64,000 nt of DNA. Source: DASRLE01 sp963825315. GTDB taxonomy: Bacteria > Verrucomicrobiota > Verrucomicrobiia > Limisphaerales > Palsa-1400. Position 1 is the stretch's first letter. Each line of letters starts with the position of its first letter. Of the stretch, positions 25,030 to 34,710 are shown one piece after another. Under the pieces are notes generated by a model, which ran no database searches, was not told the DNA's origin, and saw nothing but the letters and a program-made list of their open reading frames with translations. The stretch lies in assembly GCA_963825315.1 (NCBI GenBank), contig CAWGST010000002.1, forward strand, positions 62,001-126,000, in the 5' to 3' direction. A program made the translations under genes and the position numbers.

Positions 25030-26928
25030 TTAATGTGTTTGTGCAGGGCTATGGAATGGGCTGCCTGCCTGGTAGAGTTTCATCTCCAATTGAAGTCGTC
25101 CGGCCAGCACGATGTTGGATTGCGCTCCGGCCAGGCGCAGGGCGCGCTGCGCGGTTTCCACCGCTTCGGAAAACCGTCCAGTCTCGGCCAAGGCGGCGGC
25201 GAGGGTGCCAAGAATGACCGGGTTTTTTCCGCCGGCCAGTTCATTGGCTTGCCGGGCCAGTTCCACCGCTTTGTCGCCGTTGCGCAGCGAGGCCTGCGGA
25301 GCAGTGGCCAGGAGCCAGGCCAGATTGTTTTGGACTTCCATGTCGGCGGGTTCGATTTGCAGCGCCATTTGGAATTGGATGATGGCCTCGTCCACTCTGC
25401 CCTTTTGGAAAAGAGCCTTGGCAAGGTTAAAGTGGATGGCCTCGTTGTCTGGCATGACTTTCAGCGCCAATTGGAATTGGGTGATGGCCTCGTCCACTCT
25501 GCCCTTTTGACGAAGAGCGGTTCCGAGGTTGTTGAGGGCATTGGCGTAGCCGGGGTTGATGCGCAACGCCTCTTGGTATTGGAGGATGGCTTCGTCCAAT
25601 CTGCCCTTTTGGCGCAGAGCGCTTCCGAAGCTGTAGTGGGCCACATAGTTGTCTGTGGTGCAGGCAAGCGCGCGGGTCCACAAGGTTTCGCTGTTCTGCC
25701 AATACGCGGTCTGTTTCCAGGCGCAGACCATCAACACCGCGAGCACGCCGGCCATGAGGCCCCCAAGGGCCACACGCAATGGCCCGTGGTGCAACCACCT
25801 CACCCCCCATTCCGCCACCAACCACGTTATGGCCATGTAAATCCCAATTTGCGGCAGGTAGGTGTATCGATCCGCATGGGCCTGCCCGCCCACTTGGATG
25901 ATGCCCACCACCGGCAGCAGCATCACCAAATACCAAACCCATCCCATCAGCAGCCACGGCTGCGTCCGCCGCTGCTCCCACGCAACCACTGAAAGGCCGG
26001 CCAGCAGCGTCCCGGCCAGCGCCACTTCCCACGTTGGCGCGCCGTTGTGCGGAAAGGGATAAGGCACCGCCAATCCCGCCGGCCACACCATCTGCCCAAG
26101 ATAAACCATGCAGGCCGCCAATGCGTTGCCCAAGCGGTGCGGCAGTGAAAATGTCCCGCTCGATTGAATGGCTATGTTTTGCGCCAAAAGCGTGGCCACG
26201 CAGCCGGCGGCGGAGAGCGCCAGCAACGGCAGTTTTTCCATCACCAACCCCGAAAGCTTTCGGGGTTCCACCCGTTGCAACGGCCAATAATCCAGCAGCA
26301 ACAGCACCAATGGCAGCGTGACCAGCATCGGCTTGCACATCAGGCCCATCGCAAACAGAAGCATCACAAGCCCGTAGCGGGCCAGCGACCACGGACGGCG
26401 CGCATAGCGCACATAAGCGCCAATGGTCAGCATGAAGAACAACCCGCTGAGGACGTCCTTGCGCTCCGCCACCCACGCCACCGATTCCACCCGCAACGGA
26501 TGGATGGCAAAGACAGCCGCGACAAAGGCGCTGCGCCAAAGAGCGCCCGTCATCTGGCGCAGAACCAGGAAAAGCGCGATCACGGTCGCGGTGTGGAGCA
26601 GGACATTGGTGAGATGATGTCCGCCGGGATGCAGTCCGTATAACTGGCAGTCCAGCATGTGGGAAAGCCAGGTTAACGGGTGCCAGTTGGCGGAATGGGC
26701 ATGGGTGAACGCCCAGACGATCCCCTTGAACGTCAGGCCTCGGGCGACCATCGGATTATCGGTGATATACAGATCGTCATCGAAGTCAACAAACTCGTGC
26801 CCCAGCGTCTGGCCGAAAACAGCAAACGTGATCGCAGCCAGCACAAGGCAAACCGCCGCCACCCGCCAGCGCTTAACCGAGCCGGACGCGCGGGCGCCGG
26901 CTTCAGGCGGGGGTTCTTGGCGGATCAT
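25030..26928 (-). CDS. TMTC-like O-glycosyltransferase with TPR repeats (copy D)
   Basis: A 632-residue paralogue and first gene of a two-gene unit with copy C. The membrane half (about 1-400) contains GQTLGHEFVDFDDDLYITDN, NWHPLTWLSHMLDCQLYGLH, HHLTNVLLHTATVIALFLVL and FAIHPLRVESVAWVAERKDV. Four to five TPR units follow (NPGYANALNNLGTALRQKG and so on), then a non-TPR helical end (NNLAWLLATAPQASLRNGDK) shared with copies A, B and E. Residues 12-35 have an Ala/Arg-rich stretch unlike copies C and E. Its upstream region carries an element shared with copy E, described separately. It is predicted to be an inner-membrane glycosyltransferase; donor and acceptor are unknown. Confidence 0.8.
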   Translation of the reverse strand: MIRQEPPPEAGARASGSVKRWRVAAVCLVLAAITFAVFGQTLGHEFVDFDDDLYITDNPMVARGLTFKGIVWAFTHAHSANWHPLTWLSHMLDCQLYGLHPGGHHLTNVLLHTATVIALFLVLRQMTGALWRSAFVAAVFAIHPLRVESVAWVAERKDVLSGLFFMLTIGAYVRYARRPWSLARYGLVMLLFAMGLMCKPMLVTLPLVLLLLDYWPLQRVEPRKLSGLVMEKLPLLALSAAGCVATLLAQNIAIQSSGTFSLPHRLGNALAACMVYLGQMVWPAGLAVPYPFPHNGAPTWEVALAGTLLAGLSVVAWEQRRTQPWLLMGWVWYLVMLLPVVGIIQVGGQAHADRYTYLPQIGIYMAITWLVAEWGVRWLHHGPLRVALGGLMAGVLAVLMVCAWKQTAYWQNSETLWTRALACTTDNYVAHYSFGSALRQKGRLDEAILQYQEALRINPGYANALNNLGTALRQKGRVDEAITQFQLALKVMPDNEAIHFNLAKALFQKGRVDEAIIQFQMALQIEPADMEVQNNLAWLLATAPQASLRNGDKAVELARQANELAGGKNPVILGTLAAALAETGRFSEAVETAQRALRLAGAQSNIVLAGRLQLEMKLYQAGSPFHSPAQTH

Positions 26929-27001
26929 ATTGTGCGGGCTTGGGTCATAAATAAGTCACCCATTTCGGCGGGTTTATCACATATTACATGACAGACCCAA
27001 T

Positions 27002-27040
27002 CGGGATATTCGATTCTCAACTTCGGGGTGACAAGAAAAT
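27002..27040 (-). promoter_or_regulatory. upstream element shared with copy E (first occurrence)
   Basis: Read on the minus strand, this 39-base segment begins ATTTTCTTGTCACCCC and ends GAATCGAATATCCCG. It matches 59533-59571 at 38 of 39 positions and lies 74 bases before the ATG of copy D. TTGTCA and GAATAT, 17 bases apart, could be a promoter pair inside it. Confidence 0.7.
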
Positions 27041-27051
27041 TTTACGAGATT

Positions 27052-28569
27052 TCACCAGGTATAGTGGACAGTGTAAGTGACGGTTTCTTCCGCGTCCGGC
27101 TTCACCTCCACCCGGAATTCGATGGTTTGCGCGTCCGTTTTGACGAATGCGTTTGATTTTTCCGTGATGTCCCACGTCGGCCAGCGGTAGAGATGTTCGA
27201 CCACGCGGATTTCCACCGCCTCCTTCTTGTGGTTGCGCAACTTGATGGCAAACGACTCGTCCAGTTCATTCCGATTGTTGTCCAAGTGGTGATTGGTCCG
27301 CTTGCGTTCGCCGACAAGGTCAAAGGCGTTGCCCGTGGTCACCTGGATCATTTCATCGCGCGGCGTGTGGTCAATGGTGTTTTCACCCGTGAACTCCATT
27401 TGTCCATCGGCATCGCGGCGATAAAAGCGCAGGCGCCCTTTGGGCAGCGGAACGCCCAAATGGTTGCTTTCCGCATTCATAAACTCGCGCATGACCCAAA
27501 CTTTCGGATTGGACTGGGTGCCGTAGTCGCGGTCATTGCGAATATTTTCATAGTCCCAGCCGTTGTACCGATTGTAATCAATCTTCGCGCCGTCATAGAC
27601 GTAAATCGGCCGCGACTTGATCCCATCAGCCCGCACAAACTCGACCTGCTTGGTTTCGCGGTCGAGCAGGGTCGTGGCGCGTTCCAGCGTGTAAAGATGA
27701 TATTCATCGAAGGATTTTTCGGTGACGGGGGGCGGCAATCCACCTGCGAGGGCCATGCCCCGAGCCGCGAACCCATTGAAGTTCCTTGCGTTTTGGATTT
27801 TGTTGACGTCGCCGGCCATTAATTTGATTTTTGCCTCGTTGAAAGATTTGCCGGTTTGATTGTCTATGGTGACCCAGCCGACCAAATCCAGCGTGTCCCC
27901 CTTTTCCGGGGCCACCAGGTTGTAAGCCGCCTGCCAGCTCATGCCGCCGGTGACATAACTCAGTTCGGCATCCAGCGCGCCGCTTTGGCCGGCGTTCAAT
28001 TGCCAGGTCAAAGTCGGTTTCAAAATGCTGTCGTCAGACAGGGCGGGAAAGAGCGGTTCGCCCGGAAGACGAAACATCAGTTTCCCATTCACCTCGATAA
28101 TGGGCTGGCCGCCTCCGCTGTCCGCAGACGCATAGGCCATCTGCGACTGGTAATACTCCTGTCCGTACTGGCTGAACGCCTGTTGATGAGGCACATAGCC
28201 GCTGCGCACAATCTTGCCGCGAATGATTTCCTTTTTGCCCTGCACTCCCTCCGGCTGGCTCTCGAATTCAATGGTTTTGCCCTCATAATAATTGAGCAGC
28301 AATGCCTGGGAGATCGGGTCGGCCCGGAAGTTTTGTTCCAGGATTTGCAGGGCGTGTTTGCCCGCGGGATCGCGCAACACCACGGAATCCGGCTCCAGGT
28401 GCATCGTCGCGCCGTTGTAGCTGATGTCATTGACCCCCGCTTTGAGGTCCAGGTGAATGGAATCGCGCACCACCGCGAAGTTTTGGTTGTAAATAGTCAA
28501 AGCGGGTTCAGAGGCGAAAACCGCTTGCGCCGCGAGGCAGCCAACAAAAATCGAAATAAGTTTTTTCAT
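27052..28569 (-). CDS. DUF4139 domain protein, exported
   Basis: A 505-residue secreted protein with a signal peptide (about residues 1-19, MKKLISIFVGCLAAQAVFAS). The body is DUF4139-like: an N-terminal beta-rich part with LTIYNQNFAVVRDSIHLDLK, then the C-terminal half with AELSYVTGGMSWQAAYNLVA, DLVGWVTIDNQTGKSFNEAK and AGDVNKIQ. Proteins of this family occur in many Gram-negative bacteria, mostly without known function. It ends a few bases before the conserved upstream element of copy D, leaving little room for a separate terminator. I see no operon partner: the next gene upstream, the rhamnosidase, is 120 bases away on the same strand. Confidence 0.8.
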   Translation of the reverse strand: MKKLISIFVGCLAAQAVFASEPALTIYNQNFAVVRDSIHLDLKAGVNDISYNGATMHLEPDSVVLRDPAGKHALQILEQNFRADPISQALLLNYYEGKTIEFESQPEGVQGKKEIIRGKIVRSGYVPHQQAFSQYGQEYYQSQMAYASADSGGGQPIIEVNGKLMFRLPGEPLFPALSDDSILKPTLTWQLNAGQSGALDAELSYVTGGMSWQAAYNLVAPEKGDTLDLVGWVTIDNQTGKSFNEAKIKLMAGDVNKIQNARNFNGFAARGMALAGGLPPPVTEKSFDEYHLYTLERATTLLDRETKQVEFVRADGIKSRPIYVYDGAKIDYNRYNGWDYENIRNDRDYGTQSNPKVWVMREFMNAESNHLGVPLPKGRLRFYRRDADGQMEFTGENTIDHTPRDEMIQVTTGNAFDLVGERKRTNHHLDNNRNELDESFAIKLRNHKKEAVEIRVVEHLYRWPTWDITEKSNAFVKTDAQTIEFRVEVKPDAEETVTYTVHYTW

Positions 28570-28691
28570 ATTGTCCTTCCTATTTGCATCAGGCTCACAT
28601 TATTCGACACCGGACGCCTCACTTTCTTAGACGGCATCCCCAAATAAAAGACTCCAGAGCATCGAGGGCTGAAGATTGATCCATTCCAATC

Positions 28692-31600
28692 TCACTTTGT
28701 TTCAAAATCATAAGTGCCGGAGGCCACCTCGAACACCGCCAGCGCCCGCGGCCATCGGAGGACCTTCACCCCCGGCGCCTTCTCCACCCGCCGCCCGCTT
28801 TCAAAGACGGACGACACATTCACCGCCGGCATGACGACGGTGGCGGTTGTATTGGCCGGAATCGTCACCTTGAGCCTGAAGTGTTGGCCAACTTTTGTCC
28901 AATGCGTTTCAATCGGGCCATGAATGCTCTCATACGTGGTGTCGGCGAAGGTCAGCTTGTCATCGGGTTGCGGCGCGATGACGATGCGCTTGTAAGCCGG
29001 CCCGTCGCTCTGAATGCCCCCGATATTTTCAACCATCCATTGATACACGGCTCCAAAGGAATAGTGCGCGAAGGAATTCATCGCTGGATCTTGAAAACCC
29101 TTCTCCGGCGTCCAACCGTCCCAACGCTCCCAAATGCTCGTCGCGCCATGCTGGATGGAAAAACCCCACGACGGGAACGTGTCGTTATGGATCAACCGCC
29201 AGGCCACGTCGTTCCGGCCAATTCCGGCCAGGGTCAGCATCAGGCTCTTTGTGCCGATGAATCCCGTCGAGAGATGCCAGTCGCGCTTCTCGATGTTCTC
29301 CACCAGGTATTGCGCGGCCTGTTTTTGCCGGCCGGCATCCAGCAAATCAAATGACAGCGCCAGCACGTAGTCGGTTTGGGTGTCGCCCTCGATGCGCCCA
29401 TCCGGCCCGACATAAGCGCGGTTGAAGGCCGCTTTGATTCTTTCGAACAGATCGTTGTACACGACGGCGTCTTTCGTTTTGCCGAGCGCCGCGGCGATGC
29501 GCGCCAGGAGCTTCGTGCTGTGGGCAAAGTAAGCCGTGCAAATGACTGTTTTGGGCGTTTCATCCTTGATATTCAGCCAGTCGCCATAGCAATGGAATTT
29601 CTCCGGCGGCAGCAAGTCGTGCGTGGACCGGTTCTTGCAGAAGTGGATGAATCGCGCCATCGACGTGTAATGCTTTTCCAGAATCCGCCTGTCCCCATAC
29701 ACGTCATAGACAGTCCACGGACAAATCACGCCCGCATCCGCCCAGGCCGGACCTCCGTCCTCCTCCCCCGCTACCAGCGGCGCGACCTTCGGGTACTCCC
29801 CGTCCTTGCGCTGCTCGTCCTCGACGTCCACCAGCCACTTGGTAAAAAACGCCTCCACATCCTCATGCAAGGTCGCCGCCCGGATATAGACCTGCGCGTC
29901 ACCCATCCAACCCAGGCGCTCATCCCGCTGCGGGCAATCGGTTGGGGTGTCCATGAAGTTGGCCCGTTGTGTCCAATAAGTGTTTTGGGCCAGCCGATTG
30001 AGCATCGGGTCCGAACATTCAAATGTGCCCGCATCCGCTGTGGCGCTGCTCAACGCCAGGCCCGTGATGGTTTCCTTGGACGGCCGCTTCTTTAAACCCG
30101 CGGCCTCCACATACTGAAAACCATGATAAGTGAAGCGCGGTTCCCAGGTTTCCGTTCCGTGGCCCTGGCAAATATACGTATCGGTTGCAATCGCGCCGCG
30201 CAGATTGACGGTATATATGCCGCCGTCCGGCTTCAGCCGCTCGGCAAAGCGCAAGGTGATCTTCTGCCCTGGCTCGCCCTTGATTTTCAGCCGCGCCACC
30301 CCCGCAAAATTTTGCCCCAGATCAAACACATACGCGTCCGCCCGGACTTGCGTGATGGTTTTGGGTTCGATTTCCGCAAAAACCCGCACCGGCGGCCCCG
30401 GATGCGCTTGAATCACCGGCTCCATTTCCGCCCCGGTCACAACCGAATCCCATTTCCCGTCATCAAAGCCAGGCTCAGTCCACTGTTGCGCCAGCCGCGC
30501 ATCAAAGGATTCGCCCATCAGAAAATCGGCCGATTCCATCGCCCCCCTCGCCGCCTTCCAATCCGGCCCGCTGGCGATGATGTCATGGGAGCCGTCGGCA
30601 TAATCAATCTGCAATTGCGCGCGCAAGCGCGGCTTCTTCCCGTAATGGTCCCGAGTCTGCCCCCAACCAACGTAGCCACTGTACCAACCGTCGGCCAGAA
30701 TCGCGCCCAGCGCATTGCGGCCCTGCCGCAAGAGCTTCCTGACATCATAAGCGCGATAATGGACGCGCTTGCTGTAATCAGTCCAGCCGGGCGTGAAACG
30801 ATCTTCGCTCACCAGTTGGCCGTTGAGATGGAAATCGGCCAGCCCGAGCGCGGTCGCGTAAAGAGTGGCGCGTTGGATCTTTTTGGAAACGTTGAATTCC
30901 GTCCGCAAATACGGCGGCGGCGGAAGCAGCAGCGGGCTGTACGTTAACTCGCCCCACGGCGCGCATCCCGCCGGCCCAATCACCTGGCAGGGAGGCCATT
31001 CCGTGGCGCCGATGGGGCGATTTTTCCAATCGTCGCCGCCGTTGTCCGTCGCTCTCCACGTTCCATCCGTGACCAGTGTGTAAGTTTGGCCGTCGGATGT
31101 CGTTACGGTCAATTGGGCAATCAATCCCGCCGCCCCGGTGTCGGTGTTCTCCACCTCCACCCGCACCATGTTCGCGCCGGGTTGCATGAGCGGGGCAACA
31201 TCCACCAAACGCCCGTTGCCCTTGCTGAAGCTGCGCGACATCGGCGCGGCCTGCCCGTTCAAGTCAAAAGACACGCGGCCATCCGCCACCACCAGCAATT
31301 CCGCCTTGGCTACCTTGGCGCTGTCAGGAATCTCCAACTCGCTCATGAACTCGCGCTTCCCTTTTGGAATATGGGGAAAGGCATCCCCGCGAAACCAAAT
31401 CCATTTCGCGCCAACAAACGGAGCCGCGATCGTTTCCGTCTGGCGCATTTTATCATAACCAATCCACTCTCCCCGCCAATCCTTCTGGTTCAGCAACCCC
31501 ATCGACCATACCGCCGGCTCGCTCCAATCCGAAGCCTTCCCATCCTTGTCCCAAACCCGCACCTTCCAATGACACACCTCCCCCGAAGCCAGCGCCCGTC

Positions 31601-31913
31601 CCCCATAGACGATGGCCGTCGTCTCGTCACCGGCGACTTTGCCGCTGTCCCAAAAATCCCCCTCCTCATGCGCCAGGGCCGCTTCCGTGTCCGCCACCAA
31701 CACCTCCCAGGCCGTCTGTCTCTCATCGCGCTGCTTCGACGTCACCTGCCAGGACAGGCGCGGCGCCGTTTCATCAATGCCGGACGGATTGACGCGGTAC
31801 TCGCAGCGGAGCGAAACGGGTGTGAGCGGCGCGGCCCCCGCTCCGCTCGACCCGCCGCCCAAGGCCGCCAAAAGTGTAAATACTAATAAATTGGGAAAGT
31901 TTCTTTTCTTCAT
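28692..31913 (-). CDS. alpha-L-rhamnosidase, GH78 family
   Basis: A secreted 1073-residue enzyme. It starts at 31913 because MKKRNFPNLLVFTLLAALGG is a signal peptide; an in-frame ATG 45 bases earlier would put 15 polar residues ahead of it. Domain order: an N-terminal fibronectin-like domain, a carbohydrate-binding beta-sandwich (DWRGEWIGYD, then HLNGQLVSEDRFTPGWTDYS), the (alpha/alpha)6 barrel with the GH78 motif DCPQRDERLGWMGDAQVYIR at about residues 655-675, and a C-terminal beta domain. It should release terminal L-rhamnose from plant or microbial polysaccharide, in the periplasm or outside. Substrate is not deducible. The next gene upstream, the DUF4178 gene, is 113 bases away on the same strand. 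Confidence 0.9.
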   Translation of the reverse strand: MKKRNFPNLLVFTLLAALGGGSSGAGAAPLTPVSLRCEYRVNPSGIDETAPRLSWQVTSKQRDERQTAWEVLVADTEAALAHEEGDFWDSGKVAGDETTAIVYGGRALASGEVCHWKVRVWDKDGKASDWSEPAVWSMGLLNQKDWRGEWIGYDKMRQTETIAAPFVGAKWIWFRGDAFPHIPKGKREFMSELEIPDSAKVAKAELLVVADGRVSFDLNGQAAPMSRSFSKGNGRLVDVAPLMQPGANMVRVEVENTDTGAAGLIAQLTVTTSDGQTYTLVTDGTWRATDNGGDDWKNRPIGATEWPPCQVIGPAGCAPWGELTYSPLLLPPPPYLRTEFNVSKKIQRATLYATALGLADFHLNGQLVSEDRFTPGWTDYSKRVHYRAYDVRKLLRQGRNALGAILADGWYSGYVGWGQTRDHYGKKPRLRAQLQIDYADGSHDIIASGPDWKAARGAMESADFLMGESFDARLAQQWTEPGFDDGKWDSVVTGAEMEPVIQAHPGPPVRVFAEIEPKTITQVRADAYVFDLGQNFAGVARLKIKGEPGQKITLRFAERLKPDGGIYTVNLRGAIATDTYICQGHGTETWEPRFTYHGFQYVEAAGLKKRPSKETITGLALSSATADAGTFECSDPMLNRLAQNTYWTQRANFMDTPTDCPQRDERLGWMGDAQVYIRAATLHEDVEAFFTKWLVDVEDEQRKDGEYPKVAPLVAGEEDGGPAWADAGVICPWTVYDVYGDRRILEKHYTSMARFIHFCKNRSTHDLLPPEKFHCYGDWLNIKDETPKTVICTAYFAHSTKLLARIAAALGKTKDAVVYNDLFERIKAAFNRAYVGPDGRIEGDTQTDYVLALSFDLLDAGRQKQAAQYLVENIEKRDWHLSTGFIGTKSLMLTLAGIGRNDVAWRLIHNDTFPSWGFSIQHGATSIWERWDGWTPEKGFQDPAMNSFAHYSFGAVYQWMVENIGGIQSDGPAYKRIVIAPQPDDKLTFADTTYESIHGPIETHWTKVGQHFRLKVTIPANTTATVVMPAVNVSSVFESGRRVEKAPGVKVLRWPRALAVFEVASGTYDFETK

Positions 31914-32026
31914 AATTTTGCCTGGCGGAATGTTGTGCCGCCCGTCAGCCCCGCACAATCAAAAACACCGCGCCGGGAAAAAGCTTGGGCAAAATCTGGT
32001 TTTTACGCTGCTGCCTTTATTACCAA

Positions 32027-33196
32027 TCATTTCCCGGCCGGCGGCGCAAAGGTTGCTCTCACGTTCCGGTCGGCAAGCACCGTTCCCTTGAGCCAGAGGA
32101 TGTTCGTGGCGTTCCAGCGCACGATCAAAATGTTTGATTTCATCGGTCCCGAAAAACCGTAAAACACGTCGCCGGGTTTGTAGCTTTGCGAAGAGGTCTT
32201 ATCCAACCCGCGAATCGTCGAACGAAAGAGCTTGGTGATTCGCGCCGGCTCCCCGTCAATCTTGACGATTTGACCGGCGGAAAGGCCGCCGGCTGCTTGA
32301 GGCATCAGCGGCGGCGGCTCGATGGGCGCGCACAGAATCCAGTCCAAGGCATTGGAACTCATGCCGGACATGAGAAGGTAATTATTGTTGTCGTCATCGT
32401 TCAACTCGTATTCGTGGCGCGAGAAGCGGAGACCGACCTCGGCAATTTCCACCAACGCGTGACTGGCAATCCGATAGCGCCTGCCATCCAAAACGCCCGA
32501 TTCTCCGGCCAACAGAGGCGATGGGCCTGCCTGGAAAACGATGGCCGCGGGTGGGCGCGCCGGCGAACGCGCGGCGGATTTCACAACGAGGATCAACGAG
32601 CCGATCAAGCCAATGATCAGGAGTGGCGCCAGCACACGCGCGTTCAGAAAACTTCGCCCCCCGGTCAACGCAAACGCAAGCCGCGCCGGGCCGCTCAGAT
32701 TGAAAGCAGAGGCGACCGCGCCGCCGGCGATCGTTCTTCCCGAATAGAATTCTACCTCGTCGCCCGTCCAACTGACCACGATCATTTTATCGCCGGCCTC
32801 GGCATTGAAATACTTCGCGTGTTGGCCGACAACGACTCCTTCCGGCACCTTCCCCTCGACGGCATAAACGCGCGAACGATCCACACGAGTGACAAGGACA
32901 GGCGTGCCGTCGAGATTCACCGCGTCGCCGACGCGCTTGTCGTCCGCTTCCTGGGATGTCATCGGAGTCTGCGGATCGAACATTTCAAAGAAACGCCATT
33001 TGCCGCCGCGCCTGGTTTCTTCGAAGACAAGAGTGGCGTAGTATCCGCCGGAGGTTTCAAGGTTGAATTCGTTCCAGTAATAAGTCCCGCCCGCCTCCTG
33101 AACACCCAGCACGGAGCGCCCGATCACGCGATACGCCCGGCCAAATAATGTGGCGGCCATGCCGATGCGGATTTTCGTGGGATTGGCAAAGCTCAT
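32027..33196 (-). CDS. DUF4178 domain membrane protein
   Basis: A 389-residue protein starting at 33196 (MSFANPTKIR), one base after the TGA of the upstream ATP-grasp gene; a start at 33220 would overlap it. Residues about 8-75 match DUF4178 (GRAYRVIGRSVLGVQEAGGT then YYWNEFNLETSGGYYATLVF). A membrane helix follows at about 190-215 (VLAPLLIIGLIGSLILVVKS), and the half beyond it repeats the DUF4178 pattern (SGVLDGRRYRIASHALVEIA then RHEYELNDDDNNNYLLMSG). Two DUF4178-like units thus flank one helix. Members of this family are often coded beside YjfC-type ATP-grasp enzymes. Function unknown. Confidence 0.75.
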   Translation of the reverse strand: MSFANPTKIRIGMAATLFGRAYRVIGRSVLGVQEAGGTYYWNEFNLETSGGYYATLVFEETRRGGKWRFFEMFDPQTPMTSQEADDKRVGDAVNLDGTPVLVTRVDRSRVYAVEGKVPEGVVVGQHAKYFNAEAGDKMIVVSWTGDEVEFYSGRTIAGGAVASAFNLSGPARLAFALTGGRSFLNARVLAPLLIIGLIGSLILVVKSAARSPARPPAAIVFQAGPSPLLAGESGVLDGRRYRIASHALVEIAEVGLRFSRHEYELNDDDNNNYLLMSGMSSNALDWILCAPIEPPPLMPQAAGGLSAGQIVKIDGEPARITKLFRSTIRGLDKTSSQSYKPGDVFYGFSGPMKSNILIVRWNATNILWLKGTVLADRNVRATFAPPAGK

Positions 33197-33197
33197 G

Positions 33198-34319
33198 TCA
33201 AACAAAGAAATGGGGAACAAACCGGCTCAGGTTCCCGGTGATGCGCCGCGTGTCTTCGCGAATCCCGAGGCCCGCCGCCTCGTGGTCCACGACCCAAACG
33301 CCGAAGACCGGATGCTGGCCGTCAAAATCGGCCATCGGGGCCGGCGCCTGATAGATGTGCCCCTCCCGCCCGTAACCGCCGCCCGTCTCCTCGACCACCA
33401 CGCCCCCTTCGACCCATGTGACGTTGCCGCCTTCGCGGCTCAATTTCGGTTTGCGCACATAACGGCCCTCCAGCGGCGCGGCCATTTCGTAAGCCGGCAG
33501 GAGATTCGGGTGGCCCGGAAACAATTCCCACAACACCGGCAGCAGCCCCTTGTTGCTCAGCAGCATCTTCCAGGGCGGCTCGATCCACTGCACGGAATCT
33601 TCGTCAAGATGAACGCTGAATTCCTCGTTCCAGAGCCATTCCCACGGATAGAGCTTGAAACACCGCTCGATGGGACGAAATTCAACGTCAACAAATATGT
33701 TTCGCCGCGAGTCCCAGCCGATGTCGCCGATGAATACGGGCTGCGTGAACGCTCCCGCCTGTTCGCACGTGTCCCGAAGGTAGAGCACCGTCATTTCATC
33801 CTCGTCATGTTCGCGGACGCCGGTGAAATGGATGCTTTTGCCGCGCCAGCGCCGCCAGGCCGCGATCAGGCGTTCGTGAATCGAGTTGAATTGGTCCGCG
33901 CGCGGATGTGTTTCCCGGAGCCAGAACCATTGCGCCACGGCCGCCTCGACCAGCGCGGTCGGCGTGTCGGCGTTGTACTCCAGGAGTTTCGGCGGCGACA
34001 CCCCGTCAAAACTGACATCGAACCGTCCGTAAAGGCTGAAATCGTCGCGTTCCCACGACCGCAAAATGACCGGCCTGGCGGCCGGGGGAATTCCCAGGCG
34101 CGCCCACCAGTCGTTCTTGATCACCGCTTCGGCGGCATCAATGCACAGAAAATGCAGCGCGTTGGCGGCGGCTTCGAGGATGTCCACTTCGCGCGCGGTC
34201 AATTCGTAGCAGGCCGATTCATCCCAATAAGGCCCAACCTCGTGAGAATGATAGGTCAGCCCAACACTCTCGACCTTGGCGGGCCAATCAGGACGGCATT
34301 GGACGTGGTGGCGTTTCAT
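33198..34319 (-). CDS. glutathionylspermidine synthase-like ATP-grasp protein
   Basis: A 373-residue protein of the C-terminal synthetase family of Gsp (YgiC/YjfC type). It carries the family marks LLEYNADTPTALVEAAVAQW near residues 113-132, DEMTVLYLRDTCEQAG, LWNEEFSVHLD and, near the end, VRKPKLSREGGNV with its ATP-site Lys, followed by HPVFGVWVVD. The enzyme class forms an amide bond using ATP; YgiC and YjfC themselves lack a known substrate and do not act as true glutathionylspermidine synthases in vitro as far as I know. It stands between a small lipoprotein gene and a DUF4178 gene in one operon, echoing the E. coli yjf cluster. The N-terminal amidase domain of Gsp is absent. Confidence 0.85.
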   Translation of the reverse strand: MKRHHVQCRPDWPAKVESVGLTYHSHEVGPYWDESACYELTAREVDILEAAANALHFLCIDAAEAVIKNDWWARLGIPPAARPVILRSWERDDFSLYGRFDVSFDGVSPPKLLEYNADTPTALVEAAVAQWFWLRETHPRADQFNSIHERLIAAWRRWRGKSIHFTGVREHDEDEMTVLYLRDTCEQAGAFTQPVFIGDIGWDSRRNIFVDVEFRPIERCFKLYPWEWLWNEEFSVHLDEDSVQWIEPPWKMLLSNKGLLPVLWELFPGHPNLLPAYEMAAPLEGRYVRKPKLSREGGNVTWVEGGVVVEETGGGYGREGHIYQAPAPMADFDGQHPVFGVWVVDHEAAGLGIREDTRRITGNLSRFVPHFFV

Positions 34320-34320
34320 A

Positions 34321-34710
34321 TCATGAATGCATCATGTAGCCGCCGCTGCTACAGCCAAATCCGCCGCGCACAACATCCATCCGCATCGCCTCGGCCTTCG
34401 CCGCCGTCTGCGCTGAGGGCGAAGAAATATTGGTGATGCTCTGCCAGGGCGACGGCCCCCATTGTCCGCCGTAGAAATACTGCCGTTTGGCGGCGTCAAA
34501 ATGATTATACGGCAATGAAAACCACGCGCAAAAAGGCGCGTGATAATAACCCGCGCCGGGAACGTAGTAATTGTTGGTATAAACGTTGGTCGCGCTCAAC
34601 GGCGCCTTGGTCTCGGGCGCGCAACTGGCCAGCGCGCCGGCGGAAATGCCGCTCAACAGAACAAGGCGGATGCGCTTGGTGCGTTTGATCCGTTTGGGCC
34701 GTTTGGTCAT
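34321..34710 (-). CDS. small lipoprotein, possibly YgiB/YjfM-like
   Basis: A 129-residue protein with a basic N-terminus (KRPKRIKRTKRIRLVLLSG) and a lipobox LASC at about residues 26-29, so it should be lipidated at that Cys. The mature part is rich in Tyr, Asn, Gly and Ser (TNVYTNNYYVPGAGYYHAPF) and ends GGFGCSSGGYMMHS. It is one base upstream of the ATP-grasp gene. In E. coli small DUF1190 lipoproteins (YgiB, YjfM) sit directly before ygiC and yjfC; this protein could be a counterpart, but it is not recognisable as DUF1190 by sequence alone. Confidence 0.7.
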   Translation of the reverse strand: MTKRPKRIKRTKRIRLVLLSGISAGALASCAPETKAPLSATNVYTNNYYVPGAGYYHAPFCAWFSLPYNHFDAAKRQYFYGGQWGPSPWQSITNISSPSAQTAAKAEAMRMDVVRGGFGCSSGGYMMHS

